This document shows positions 7,725 to 17,097 of a DNA stretch of 64,000 bases, one piece after another; positions within the stretch are counted from its first letter, which is position 1, and the number at the start of each line of letters is the position of its first letter. Position numbers and translations under genes: made by a program. A model generated the notes under the pieces. The model saw only the letters and a program-made list of their open reading frames with translations. It was not told where the DNA came from and did no database searches. The stretch lies in the NCBI RefSeq assembly GCF_000282055.1, contig NZ_AKJZ01000010.1, forward strand, positions 1 to 64,000, given 5' to 3'. The DNA is from Flavobacterium sp. CF136. Its GTDB lineage: Bacteria > Bacteroidota > Bacteroidia > Flavobacteriales > Flavobacteriaceae.

Positions 7725-7753
7725 AATCCGCTTCTAAATTCTAGAAGCGGATT
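7725..7753. terminator. Bidirectional terminator
   Basis: AATCCGCTTCTA and TAGAAGCGGATT form a 12-bp stem with a 5-base loop, between convergent genes, with A residues on one side. It can serve both the M56 gene and the dehydrogenase. Confidence 0.85.
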
Positions 7754-7789
7754 AAACCAAAAAAATTCAAAAACTAAAAATAAATCCAC

Positions 7790-9154
7790 TTAAAATAAGT
7801 CAGGATTGTATCCAAAATAAGGCATGGTTTGTTCGTTGAAAACAACACCATACTCTTCTAATTCTTTTAAAATAGGTAAATAAACTTCTTTTTTTATAGG
7901 AAGCTGAACACCGGGAGCTGTGATTTTTTTATTCAAAATTAATAGCGTTGCAATTGCAACCGGCAAACCAACTGTTTTTGCCATTGCAGTATAGGTTTGG
8001 TCATCTCCAATACAAACCATTTTAGAATCGATTTGCTTTTTCTCTCCATTCAATTCATATCCGAATTTATGGTACATCACAATCATATCTTTATCGTCAG
8101 GTTCAAGTGTCCAGCTGTCGGAAAGTATTTTTTCTAATATTTGTGCGGGAGTTGCATTTTTTAAATTGACTTTTTTGTCAGGATTAAACAGATCAAGTTC
8201 CAAAAGTTTGTCCCACATAATATCGTCCTGATCTATTTTTAAGATCAAACGCATTTTTATTTCAACTGAATCCGTTGGATGATAAGGTAAAAAAGAGTTT
8301 GTAAACTGACGATAACTCATGTTTTCAGAGTCTTCCATGATATAACTGTCATCAGTCATTCCAAGCTGTACAAACATATTCCAGGCTTTCGAAAATCCTA
8401 CTCTCCTGATTGTTCCTCTATATAAAGTCAAAACATCATCCAGACCGTAAATTGACCTGTATTTTAAAGAGTCCCGGTTTGAATATGCTTCAAATTTTCC
8501 GTAGCCTTCGACTTCAAGAAATTCAGTTCTGCGAAATAAAGTACCATACGGAATGTATTTGTAAGTTCCTTCCTGAATAAACTTTGCAGCTCCGCCTTGC
8601 CCTGCCAGAACTACATTTCTTGGTGCCCATGTAAATTTGTAATTCCATAAATTATTATCGGATTCGGGAGCGACTAAACCACCACAAAAGGATTCAAAAA
8701 GCAACATCTTGCCACCTTTTTCCCTGATTTCATCAATAACTTTCATGGCGCTCATATGGTCAATTCCGGGATCAAGACCAATTTCGTTCATGAAAATCAA
8801 ATTGTTTTTTCTGGCTTCTGTATCAAGGCACTGCATCGCATCACTTATATATGATGCAGTTACGAGATGTTTTTTAAATTCTAAACAATCTTTTGCGATT
8901 TCAATATGTAAATGTGCGGGCAACATCGAAATCACTATCGAAGCATTTTCTATAGCAGTTTTTCTTTCAGTTGCATTAAAAATATCTAAAGCTATTGGAG
9001 TGGCATTAGGATGATTATTGACCTTTTTTTCGGCTAGGGCCAAAGATAAATCTGCCACGACAAGATGTAGGTTTTCGCTCTCTGATTTTGATAAAAGATA
9101 GCGAATCAAAGACGATGCTGATCTTCCGGCTCCAATTATTAGAATTCGCCTCAT
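7790..9154 (-). CDS. Saccharopine dehydrogenase-family oxidoreductase
   Basis: This 454-aa protein starts with an NAD(P)-binding Rossmann motif, IGAGRSAS (about 7-14), with VVADLS as second strand. SMLPAHLH and GLDPGIDHM are hallmark segments of the Lys9/saccharopine reductase family. A C-terminal dehydrogenase domain follows. Length is typical of the family. Members reduce imine intermediates in lysine or polyamine metabolism. No pathway genes are adjacent, so the exact substrate is uncertain. It is monocistronic, and the start ATG gives the glycine-rich loop at the normal position. Confidence 0.85.
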   Translation of the reverse strand: MRRILIIGAGRSASSLIRYLLSKSESENLHLVVADLSLALAEKKVNNHPNATPIALDIFNATERKTAIENASIVISMLPAHLHIEIAKDCLEFKKHLVTASYISDAMQCLDTEARKNNLIFMNEIGLDPGIDHMSAMKVIDEIREKGGKMLLFESFCGGLVAPESDNNLWNYKFTWAPRNVVLAGQGGAAKFIQEGTYKYIPYGTLFRRTEFLEVEGYGKFEAYSNRDSLKYRSIYGLDDVLTLYRGTIRRVGFSKAWNMFVQLGMTDDSYIMEDSENMSYRQFTNSFLPYHPTDSVEIKMRLILKIDQDDIMWDKLLELDLFNPDKKVNLKNATPAQILEKILSDSWTLEPDDKDMIVMYHKFGYELNGEKKQIDSKMVCIGDDQTYTAMAKTVGLPVAIATLLILNKKITAPGVQLPIKKEVYLPILKELEEYGVVFNEQTMPYFGYNPDLF

Positions 9155-9279
9155 TATTTATATATTTAACACAAACATACTAAATTGTTATAAAAATAAC
9201 AATTGATGGTTTGAAATATTTTAATTTAAAAAGAACAAAGTAAATCGGTTTTTTTTGAAAAGTGTATTTGAAATGTTTT

Positions 9280-9307
9280 TTGTTTAATTGAATTAAGACT
9301 ATTTTTG
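9280..9307 (+). promoter_or_regulatory. Promoter of DUF423 gene
   Basis: TTG (9280-9282), a 17-base spacer and TATTTTTG (9300-9307) match the Bacteroidota consensus. The ATG follows 19 bases later. Confidence 0.65.
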
Positions 9308-9326
9308 TGATATAAAAACAGATAAA

Positions 9327-9719
9327 ATGGAAAGAAAAATAATTTTGACAGCTGCTTTTCTTGGAGTATTGGCTATTATTTTAGGTGCTTTTGGCGCACA
9401 TGCTTTGAAAGCAGTATTATCTCCAGAACAGTTGACAAGTTTTGAAACAGGTGTTCGCTATCAAATGTATCATGCTTTCTTTTTGTTTTTTGTTGCTTCC
9501 AGAAAAGAATTGTCTTTAAAAGCGCTGAAAGTAATATATAATTTAGTGTTAACCGGTGTGCTTTTCTTTTCAGGTTCTATTTATTTACTGACGACTAAAA
9601 ATGTAACTTCAGTTGACTTTAAAATTATAGGATTCGTAACTCCAATAGGCGGACTCCTATTAATCTTCGCTTGGATTGTTCTTTTTGTTACAATTTTTAA
9701 GAAAAATTCACAAAATTGA
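9327..9719 (+). CDS. DUF423 (YgdD-type) small membrane protein
   Basis: This 130-aa inner-membrane protein has four predicted helices: 1-25, about 45-58, about 68-90 and 100-123. The family signature GAFGAHALK (about 21-29) and YQMYHAFFLF (about 45-54) are present. The molecular function of the family is unknown. It is monocistronic, with its own promoter at 9280-9307, and is divergent from the saccharopine dehydrogenase-like gene. Confidence 0.9.
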   Translation: MERKIILTAAFLGVLAIILGAFGAHALKAVLSPEQLTSFETGVRYQMYHAFFLFFVASRKELSLKALKVIYNLVLTGVLFFSGSIYLLTTKNVTSVDFKIIGFVTPIGGLLLIFAWIVLFVTIFKKNSQN

Positions 9720-9903
9720 ATTTTAAAAACCCTATCTGAAAATTAATTCCTAATTTTGTTGTATATATAACATGAATCTTTATATGTGTTATTTTTTAGC
9801 ATTATTCACTTTAATGTATAAACAATATAACAAGCAAATGAAGCCGATTGTATTTATAAATTGAAATTTAAAACTCGGTTATAATATACAATTTTAAAAA
9901 ATT

Positions 9904-11508
9904 ATGGACACTAACACACTTTTCTCGCAATCGATTTCGTTAAAAGAATTAGGAATTGAAAATGCAATCGTTAGATATCAATTGTCAGCAGATGAATTGC
10001 ATGAGATTACGTTGCAATCAGGTCAGGGTGTTGAAAGTTCGACAGGAGCATTGGCAATTAATACCGGCGAATTTACCGGAAGATCTCCACAGGACCGCTT
10101 TATTGTAAAAGATAGTATTACAGAAGATAAAGTTTGGTGGGGAAAAGTAAATATTCCGTTTTCGTCTGATGCCTTTGAAAAACTATATAATAAAGTAACC
10201 ACCTATTTATCTAATAAGGAAGTTTTTGTTAGAGACTCTTATGTTTGTGCTGATGCAAATTACAGATTAAATGTTCGGGTAGTAACAGAAACCGCCTGGT
10301 CTAATTTGTTTTGCTACAATATGTTTCTAAGACCGGAAGAAGCTGAATTAGCAAATTTTACTCAGGAATGGACGGTTATTTGTGCACCAGGCTTTATGGC
10401 AGATCCGGAAGTTGACGGAACACGACAGCCTAATTTTGCGATTTTAGATTTTACTAAAAAAGTAGCTCTTATTGGAGGAACAGGTTATACCGGAGAGATG
10501 AAAAAAGGAATTTTCTCTGCATTAAACTTCATTTTACCGGTTTTCGAAAATACTTTACCAATGCACTGCAGCGCGAATGTTGGGGAAGCTGGAGATACTG
10601 CAATTTTCTTTGGTTTATCAGGAACGGGAAAAACAACTTTATCAGCAGATCCGGCACGTAAATTAATTGGTGATGATGAACACGGATGGACCAGCGAAAA
10701 CACTGTTTTCAATTTTGAAGGTGGCTGTTATGCTAAAGTTATTAATTTAACGGAAGAAAATGAGCCGGACATTTTTAGGGCAATCAAAAAAGGAGCACTT
10801 TTAGAAAATGTAGTTTTCAAAGCGGGAACCAATGAAGTTGATTATGATGATGTATCGATTACTCAAAATACACGTGTAAGTTACCCGATAACTCATATAG
10901 ATAATATTCAGCCTGGTTCAATCGGACACAATCCTAAAAATATATTCTTCTTAACGGCAGATTCTTTCGGAATTTTGCCTCCAATCTCAAAACTGACACC
11001 TGGTCAGGCGGCTTACCATTTTATTTCAGGATATACGGCAAAAGTGGCCGGAACAGAAGCCGGAGTTACAGAACCACAGCCTAATTTCTCAGCTTGTTTT
11101 GGAGCACCATTTATGCCTTTGCATCCAACACGTTATGCTGAAATGCTGACTAAAAAAATGAAAGATGCAGATGTAAAAGTTTGGTTGATCAATACAGGTT
11201 GGACAGGTGGTGCGTACGGAACGGGAAGCCGTATGAAACTAAAATATACCCGAGCCATGATTACTGCTGCATTGAACGGTGAATTGGATAATGTAGAATA
11301 CGTAAACCATAAAGTATTTGGAATTGCAAAACCACAATCTTGCCCTAATGTTCCAAGTGAAATTTTAAATCCGAGAAACACTTGGGAAGACAAAGATTTA
11401 TACGATAAAAAGGCAATTGAATTAGCTCAGAAATTCAAAGCTAATTTTGCCAAATTTGAAGAGTTTGCCAATGCCGAAATTTTGGCTGGCGCGCCAATAA
11501 CAGAATAA
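9904..11508 (+). CDS. pckA: Phosphoenolpyruvate carboxykinase (ATP)
   Basis: This 534-aa protein converts oxaloacetate and ATP to phosphoenolpyruvate and CO2, the entry step of gluconeogenesis. The kinase P-loop GLSGTGKTTLS is at about 237-247. A metal/ATP-binding LIGDDEHGW follows, and substrate-binding TGRSPQDRF is near the N-terminus (about 58-66). Length is typical of the ATP-dependent class. The 184-base leader before the ATG is AT-rich and contains a -7-like TAATTTTG at 9751-9758. If that is used, the 5' leader is about 140 bases, which is long for this genome. A strong terminator follows at 11532-11568. Confidence 0.97.
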   Translation: MDTNTLFSQSISLKELGIENAIVRYQLSADELHEITLQSGQGVESSTGALAINTGEFTGRSPQDRFIVKDSITEDKVWWGKVNIPFSSDAFEKLYNKVTTYLSNKEVFVRDSYVCADANYRLNVRVVTETAWSNLFCYNMFLRPEEAELANFTQEWTVICAPGFMADPEVDGTRQPNFAILDFTKKVALIGGTGYTGEMKKGIFSALNFILPVFENTLPMHCSANVGEAGDTAIFFGLSGTGKTTLSADPARKLIGDDEHGWTSENTVFNFEGGCYAKVINLTEENEPDIFRAIKKGALLENVVFKAGTNEVDYDDVSITQNTRVSYPITHIDNIQPGSIGHNPKNIFFLTADSFGILPPISKLTPGQAAYHFISGYTAKVAGTEAGVTEPQPNFSACFGAPFMPLHPTRYAEMLTKKMKDADVKVWLINTGWTGGAYGTGSRMKLKYTRAMITAALNGELDNVEYVNHKVFGIAKPQSCPNVPSEILNPRNTWEDKDLYDKKAIELAQKFKANFAKFEEFANAEILAGAPITE

Positions 11509-11531
11509 GGAAAATTACTAATTCAAAATTG

Positions 11532-11568
11532 AAAAAGAGCTGTTCGTCATCACGAATAGCTCTTTTTT
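11532..11568 (+). terminator. Terminator after pckA
   Basis: AAAAAGAGCT and AGCTCTTTTT pair around an inner imperfect stem, followed by T residues. Confidence 0.8.
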
Positions 11569-11623
11569 TATGTCCTGGTGAAATTGAAATCTATAGCACC
11601 ACCCTGAGCAGTCTATTTAGAAT

Positions 11624-11687
11624 GTCACTCTGAGCGGAATCGAAGAGCTTTTTAGCAGGCGAGGGCTTCGACTCCGCTAAGCCTGAC
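11624..11687. repeat. Inverted-repeat element with GTCA/TGAC ends
   Basis: GTCACTCTGAGCGGAATCGAAG at one end and CTTCGACTCCGCTAAGCCTGAC at the other form an imperfect 22-base inverted repeat in a gene-free spacer. The ends resemble the GTCATTTCGAC element at 29485-29597. It is a likely dispersed palindromic repeat. Confidence 0.65.
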
Positions 11688-11743
11688 AGTAGGGTTCGGG
11701 CACAGTTTAGAAACTGAATACTGCAGCAACTGTGACTGAACAC

Positions 11744-12811
11744 TTATCTTTTAACGTCAATACGTTTTTGCATTAAATCCCAGGCATAATAATGAAACGT
11801 CATTCCGTTGCTCATGGCTACGAAAAGGCCTTTTTGGTAATTTCCACCTAAATTAATGCTGGTCACATCTGCTCCGTCACATTCAATTGTAGAAGTTGGA
11901 ATTTCTGCCAATAAAGGATAATTGTTTGGATTGCCATTTGCGCCTTCTCTCGGGTAAACCATAAAAGTATTCGCTTGTTGATTCGATACTAAAATATAAC
12001 CTGTAGAATCTGTTTTTTTGTAAATTGCGATTCCTTCATTATCGGCTTTAAAACCGGTTTTTCCAAAAAGAGCCAATTCTTTATTATCGTTTAAAGCAGG
12101 ATCAGCTTTGTATTTTCTGATTCCGAATTGTTCATCACAATAGTAAATAGTTCCTAATTCGTTGTCAACTGCAATAGCTTCAATTTCTTTCTTTCCACTG
12201 TAAGCTCCAAATTTTCTAACCACTTTTGCCGTAGCAAATTTTCCTGAACCAGAAAGTTCATATTGCCATAAGTAACTTCCGGAAGGACCTGATTTTCTTC
12301 CAACAACAGCAAATATTTTACCGTCGCCCGGACGTGTGTACAAACAAACTCCCATTGGATCGCGTAATTCTTCACCTTCAAAAACCGGAATGCCGCCATT
12401 ATCAATTGGTTTTAAATCAGGTAAACTGAAAACTCTTATCATATTACTTTCGCGTTCAGTCGTTACAGCTATATCAACTTTTTTTCCGTCTATGATTAAT
12501 CCATAAGCTATATCAACATTATTTGGTCGTTTTAATGGAATTGATTTTTTTAGAATTTTTCCATTTAAATCAAAAGCATATAAACCGCCATCTGAGTCTT
12601 TATCAGTTCCTACAATAATACTTTTTGAAGCATCTGTTGGATGAATCCAGATTGCCGGATCATCTGTATCATGAGGCAAAGCTTCAGTAACAACTGTTGG
12701 TTTTAGAGCATTTTTGGCAACAGGCGCTAATTTATCACCTTTACAAGCAATAAATAAAATACTTAAAAATAGAAAAGTGAGTATAGATTTGTTTGTCATT
12801 ATGTTTTTCAT
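11744..12811 (-). CDS. Beta-propeller phytase, lipoprotein
   Basis: This enzyme hydrolyses phytate, releasing phosphate in a calcium-dependent reaction. BPP signatures are HDTDDPAIWIHP near the N-terminus, IIVGTDKDSDGGLYAFDL, RPNNVDIAYG, and later KKEIEAIAVD and FKADNEGIAIY, which carry the acidic calcium and phosphate ligands. The reading frame is open up to 12838. I prefer the Met at 12811, because it puts a standard lipoprotein signal (ILFIAC) near the N-terminus, after an A/T-rich leader. It lies 62 bases downstream of a TonB-dependent receptor on the same strand. The pair probably captures phytate phosphate at the outer membrane. Confidence 0.9.
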   Translation of the reverse strand: MKNIMTNKSILTFLFLSILFIACKGDKLAPVAKNALKPTVVTEALPHDTDDPAIWIHPTDASKSIIVGTDKDSDGGLYAFDLNGKILKKSIPLKRPNNVDIAYGLIIDGKKVDIAVTTERESNMIRVFSLPDLKPIDNGGIPVFEGEELRDPMGVCLYTRPGDGKIFAVVGRKSGPSGSYLWQYELSGSGKFATAKVVRKFGAYSGKKEIEAIAVDNELGTIYYCDEQFGIRKYKADPALNDNKELALFGKTGFKADNEGIAIYKKTDSTGYILVSNQQANTFMVYPREGANGNPNNYPLLAEIPTSTIECDGADVTSINLGGNYQKGLFVAMSNGMTFHYYAWDLMQKRIDVKR

Positions 12812-12873
12812 TTTAATAAAATTAGACAAAACAGTCAAGTTCTGTCTAATTTAAGAATTTTATAAATTGATTA

Positions 12874-15684
12874 TTACAAGTCAAACTTCAAACCGAAATT
12901 ATATCGTGCCTGATAGTATTCGGCTTGTTTGGTATGTGCTTCTACTCCTTGGTAGTAGCGTAATGGCTGGTTGGTTAAATTGTTGGCTTCGGCAAAAATG
13001 CGAAGGTGTGACGTGATTTTGAAAGAGGCATTTGCGTCTAAGAAAAATTGCTTGTCATAATAACTGTCTTTATATGATTCTGAACCTAATTCATCTAAAT
13101 AATCTGAAGTAAAATTAGTTGAGATTCTCGCAGAAAAACGTTTGTTTTCCCAAGATAAAGATCCGTTGAACATATGTGGAGTAGTTCCCGGAAGACTAAT
13201 GTTCTTTCTTTCATTTCCGTCTTCATCGGAAATTCCTTTTGCTTTAGATTTGGTGTAAGTGTAATTCAAATAAACACCAAAACCCTTCAGGAATTTCCCT
13301 GGTAAGAAATCTAACTGACGCTGAAGTGCCACTTCAAATCCGTAGACATCAACATTATCTCCATTCCTGGATTGTACAAATGACCAGTTTTCGCCAACCG
13401 GAACAGGATTTGCCTGATTTGGAAAATCATTAGCGAATTTTTCAGTTGTGTATTGGTTGTCGCTGTAGTTGTAAATGAAGTCGTTTAATTTTTTGTAAAA
13501 AACACCTCCGGAAATCAAACCAACCGATTTGAAATAATTCTCTACCATAAAATCATAGTTATAAGAATAGGTAACATCAAGATCAGGATTTCCTGCTGTA
13601 ATTTCTTTATCAGCAGCAATATTGTTTACATAAGGCGCCAGTGCATAATAGTTTGGTCTAGCCAAAGCAGTCGTAGCAGCAGCTCTTAAAACTAAATCTT
13701 TTGTAGCATTATATTGAACAGAAATACTTGGTAATACATTCGTGTAAGAGTTTGTATTATTGATTTTACTTTCTAATTCTTCTTCATCCAGGACACGATT
13801 TCCGGTATAATCGATATGCGTATTTTCAACACGGAAACCTAAAACCATCGATAGTTTATCATTAAAATCCTGATCCCATCTTACATAAGCAGCGTAAATA
13901 CTTTCTTTGGCATTGTAGTTTACTGCTAAATATTCTGCAGCATCTGCTTCTTTATCAAATAATGCTGAATTATTCAAATCTAAACTTCCCAAGTAAGCTG
14001 CTGAAGCAAAAGTTCCAGGAATATATTTACTTCCCGGATTGAAGTTTTTGCCATCAAAAGTACTTGTCTGAATTTCTGATAATAACTCCATTCCGCTACC
14101 TGTCGGTTCATAAGAATAGAAAATATTATTTCTTTCTTTTTCTTTCAGTCGAAGTCTAAGACCCGTTCTAAGCCTTCCTTTTTGAGATGGAATAATGGTG
14201 AAAGGAAACCGGATGTTTATTTTGGCGCCAAATTCACTTTCGCTTGTCTCGTCTTTATTTTCAGTAACCGAATTAAATTTGAATTCATCTACAGCTTCTC
14301 CCGTTGTTGTGATTAAAGGAAATCTCAAATCAGATAAATCTTCGGTCATTTCCAAACCTTTCTGACGGTATTCGATATAACGTTCTCCCGGGCGATATTC
14401 TCTAGCTTTCGCGTAATTTGCTGACCAGTCCAGATCTAATTTGGAGTTGATTAAATGCTCTCCGCGAATAGAATAATTTTGTACACGCTGATCTTCCAAT
14501 CTTCTGTTTTTATTCCTGCTGTTGTCAACTCCACCTTTTGTCTGGCGTTTTACACGACCTTCAAAACCGGTAATTTCTTCACCATTATAAATAGGTTCTA
14601 TATCATCGTAAGTCGTTCTGAAACGGTTTTCCCTGTCATCCCTCCAATTGTAAATAGCATTTGCAAAAATGGTATTGTTATCATCAAATTTATAATCTAA
14701 AGCAACAGATCCGCTGCGGCGAATACGTTGGACATCATATTTTCTGATTTCTGCAGCCTGCAAATATTCATTTCTAAAATCATCTTTTACCCATTCGTTT
14801 TCAATATTATCAGAACCATAATCAATATTATTATAAGATCCGCTGAAAACAGCTCCTAATTTATTATCAAAAAAACGATTTCCATATACTAAACCCGCAG
14901 TATAGGTAGCATTCTCACGTATTGGCATATAACCACCGGCAAGAGTTGCTGAGATTCTTTCGCCATTTGGAGTAGCTCTTGTAATTAAATTTACAGAACC
15001 TCCAATAGCATCAGCATCCATATCAGAAGTCAGTGTTTTGTTAATCTCGATAGTCGAAATCATATCGGACGGAATCAAATCCATCTGTACATTTCTGTTA
15101 TCTCCTTCAGCTGATGGGATTCGGTCCCCATTTAAAGTTACAGAGTTTAATGATGGGGCCAAACCTCTGATGATAATATTACGGGCTTCACCCTGATCAT
15201 TCTGCATAGTAATACCCGGTACACGTTTTAGAGCATCTCCAACGTTAGCATCAGGGAAACGACCTACCTGGTCAGATGAAATTACATTTCCGATATTTTT
15301 ATTATTTTTTTGTTGATTTAATGCTTTGGCCTGACCTTTTAAAATATCTCCCACAATAACTTCATTCAACTCTGTTCCGGAAGTTTTAAGAGAGAAATCA
15401 ATTACGTTGTTTTTTCCTTGTTCGACTGTGATTTCATGAGTTGTGGCTGTATATCCTATATATTTTACCTGAATCTGGTATGTTCCAACATTAATGTTAA
15501 GTAATTCAAAACGACCATTGTAATCTGAAACTGTGTATTTGTTTTCGCCTACAATTTGAATCATTGCTCCCGGCAAAGGCAATTTGTCATCTGCATCTAA
15601 TACTTTTCCGGAGATTATTGCTTTTTGCGCAAAACCTGATATGGTTATTAAAAAGAGTGTCGCTGCTAAATAAAACTTTTTCAT
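12874..15684 (-). CDS. TonB-dependent outer-membrane receptor, phytase-linked
   Basis: This 936-aa receptor has a signal peptide ending FAQ (about 1-19) and a carboxypeptidase-regulatory-like domain (about 24-110, ISGKVLDADDKLPLPGA). A plug domain follows (about 135-235, with GRFPDANVGDALKRVPG and IIIRGLAPS). A large beta-barrel ends in the aromatic FGLKFDL. It is not a SusC type: there is no SusD partner and it lacks the SusC-style plug. Its neighbour is a phytase, so phytate or inositol phosphates, possibly metal-bound, are the likely ligand (inference). The upstream spacer 15685-15916 is AT-rich; no clear operator is visible. Confidence 0.88.
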   Translation of the reverse strand: MKKFYLAATLFLITISGFAQKAIISGKVLDADDKLPLPGAMIQIVGENKYTVSDYNGRFELLNINVGTYQIQVKYIGYTATTHEITVEQGKNNVIDFSLKTSGTELNEVIVGDILKGQAKALNQQKNNKNIGNVISSDQVGRFPDANVGDALKRVPGITMQNDQGEARNIIIRGLAPSLNSVTLNGDRIPSAEGDNRNVQMDLIPSDMISTIEINKTLTSDMDADAIGGSVNLITRATPNGERISATLAGGYMPIRENATYTAGLVYGNRFFDNKLGAVFSGSYNNIDYGSDNIENEWVKDDFRNEYLQAAEIRKYDVQRIRRSGSVALDYKFDDNNTIFANAIYNWRDDRENRFRTTYDDIEPIYNGEEITGFEGRVKRQTKGGVDNSRNKNRRLEDQRVQNYSIRGEHLINSKLDLDWSANYAKAREYRPGERYIEYRQKGLEMTEDLSDLRFPLITTTGEAVDEFKFNSVTENKDETSESEFGAKINIRFPFTIIPSQKGRLRTGLRLRLKEKERNNIFYSYEPTGSGMELLSEIQTSTFDGKNFNPGSKYIPGTFASAAYLGSLDLNNSALFDKEADAAEYLAVNYNAKESIYAAYVRWDQDFNDKLSMVLGFRVENTHIDYTGNRVLDEEELESKINNTNSYTNVLPSISVQYNATKDLVLRAAATTALARPNYYALAPYVNNIAADKEITAGNPDLDVTYSYNYDFMVENYFKSVGLISGGVFYKKLNDFIYNYSDNQYTTEKFANDFPNQANPVPVGENWSFVQSRNGDNVDVYGFEVALQRQLDFLPGKFLKGFGVYLNYTYTKSKAKGISDEDGNERKNISLPGTTPHMFNGSLSWENKRFSARISTNFTSDYLDELGSESYKDSYYDKQFFLDANASFKITSHLRIFAEANNLTNQPLRYYQGVEAHTKQAEYYQARYNFGLKFDL

Positions 15685-15916
15685 TGTTTTTTGGTTTGAT
15701 TTTGTGCGAAACTAGAACCTTAGTATTATTAAACACGTTAAAAAAAATTAACATACTGTTATGATTATGACTTAATTGTTAACCGAATTAATCTTTAAAT
15801 AACATTTGAAACATTAAATATTTGAAGCACAAGTAAAAACAAATCAAGTATTTACATCAGAATTAAATTTTTGGCGTTAAATTTGCCCTATCAATCACAA
15901 TCAAAAATCATCAATC

Positions 15917-17017
15917 ATGTTAAAACAATTTTTTATCCTTTGCTCCGGAACTGATCGGGATATTCTCGAAGGCTGCTCAGAAGGCGAACAAACCAAATAT
16001 GTTGGTATTGGTGCCACCGTTTTTTTTACTGCAGTTATGGCTTTTTTAGCCAGTGCTTATGCGCTTTTTACTGTTTTTGACTCTATTTATCCGGCTATAA
16101 TTTTCGGATTTGTGTGGAGTTTACTTATCTTCAATCTGGATCGGTTTATCGTTTCTACAATTAAGAAAAGAGATCGTTTTATGGATGAATTTCTACAAGC
16201 GACTCCCAGAATTATGTTGGCGATTATCATTGCAATCGTTATTTCGAAACCATTGGAGATCAAAATTTTCGAAAAAGAAATCAATACGGTTTTATTGAAA
16301 GAAAAAAATGAAATGGAATTAGCCAATAAAAAACAAGTTGGCAATTATTTCAAATCTGATTTGGATAAAAACAAGGCTGAGATCACTGCTTTGAAAAATG
16401 ATATCCTGAAAAAAGAAAAAGAAGTCAACGCTTTATATTCAACGTACATCACCGAAGCCGAAGGAACTGCAGGAACTAAGAAATTAGGGAAAGGTCCGGT
16501 TTATAAAGAAAAACGAGAAAAACACGATGCATCTCTAAAAGAATTTGAAACACTAAAAGCAACAAACGAAGCCAAAATCGCTGAAAAAGAAAAAACAGGA
16601 AAACAGCTTCAGGCAGATTTAGATAAAAAAGTATTGCAAACACAACCGATTATAGAAGGTTTTGATGGTTTGATGGCACGTATTAATGCTCTGAATAAAT
16701 TACCATGGCTGCCATCATTTTTTATAATGCTGTTGTTTTTGGCTATCGAAACTTCTCCAATTATTGCAAAATTATTAGCGCCGAAAGGTGAATTCGATAT
16801 CAAACAGGAAGAAGCTGAAACAGCTATGAAAGCTACTTTAGAACAAAACAAATACCAGCGTGATTTATTGGTTAAAACCAGTGCTTCAATGCATGATAAA
16901 GTTTACGCAGATATTTCTGAAGACAGAGAACTCTATAATTTGCAACGCAAAAAAGCAACAGAGCTGTTAGAATTGCAGGCACATAATTTTGTGGAAAAAC
17001 AAAAGGCGACGTTTTAA
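15917..17017 (+). CDS. DUF4407 membrane protein with coiled coil
   Basis: This 366-aa protein matches the DUF4407 layout. An N-terminal segment starts LCSGTDRDIL and leads into three membrane helices (about 32-53, 58-78 and 89-108). A long charged coiled coil follows (about 120-235), then another membrane helix near 255-275 and a soluble C-terminal helix. Function of the family is unknown. It is monocistronic, with a -7-like TAAATTTG at 15878-15885 and a terminator at 17041-17076. The opposite-strand gene downstream is convergent. Confidence 0.85.
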   Translation: MLKQFFILCSGTDRDILEGCSEGEQTKYVGIGATVFFTAVMAFLASAYALFTVFDSIYPAIIFGFVWSLLIFNLDRFIVSTIKKRDRFMDEFLQATPRIMLAIIIAIVISKPLEIKIFEKEINTVLLKEKNEMELANKKQVGNYFKSDLDKNKAEITALKNDILKKEKEVNALYSTYITEAEGTAGTKKLGKGPVYKEKREKHDASLKEFETLKATNEAKIAEKEKTGKQLQADLDKKVLQTQPIIEGFDGLMARINALNKLPWLPSFFIMLLFLAIETSPIIAKLLAPKGEFDIKQEEAETAMKATLEQNKYQRDLLVKTSASMHDKVYADISEDRELYNLQRKKATELLELQAHNFVEKQKATF

Positions 17018-17040
17018 TTCTAAAAATTTACTAATAAAAA

Positions 17041-17076
17041 AAATCCTATTTTACTTTTTCGTAGAATAGGATTTTT
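17041..17076. terminator. Bidirectional terminator
   Basis: AAATCCTATT and AATAGGATTT (17065-17074) form a 10-bp stem between convergent genes, flanked by A and T runs. Confidence 0.8.
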
Positions 17077-17097
17077 TAGTTTTTTTGGAAAAATATT

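Noticed and set aside
9720..9903. Possible riboswitch upstream of pckA
   Set aside because: The spacer is AT-rich with only weak pairing; no known riboswitch core is visible.
15685..15916. Possible Pho box upstream of the phytase receptor
   Set aside because: CTGTTATGATTATGACTT near 15754 faintly resembles the enterobacterial Pho box, but the Bacteroidota consensus is not established to me and the match is poor.
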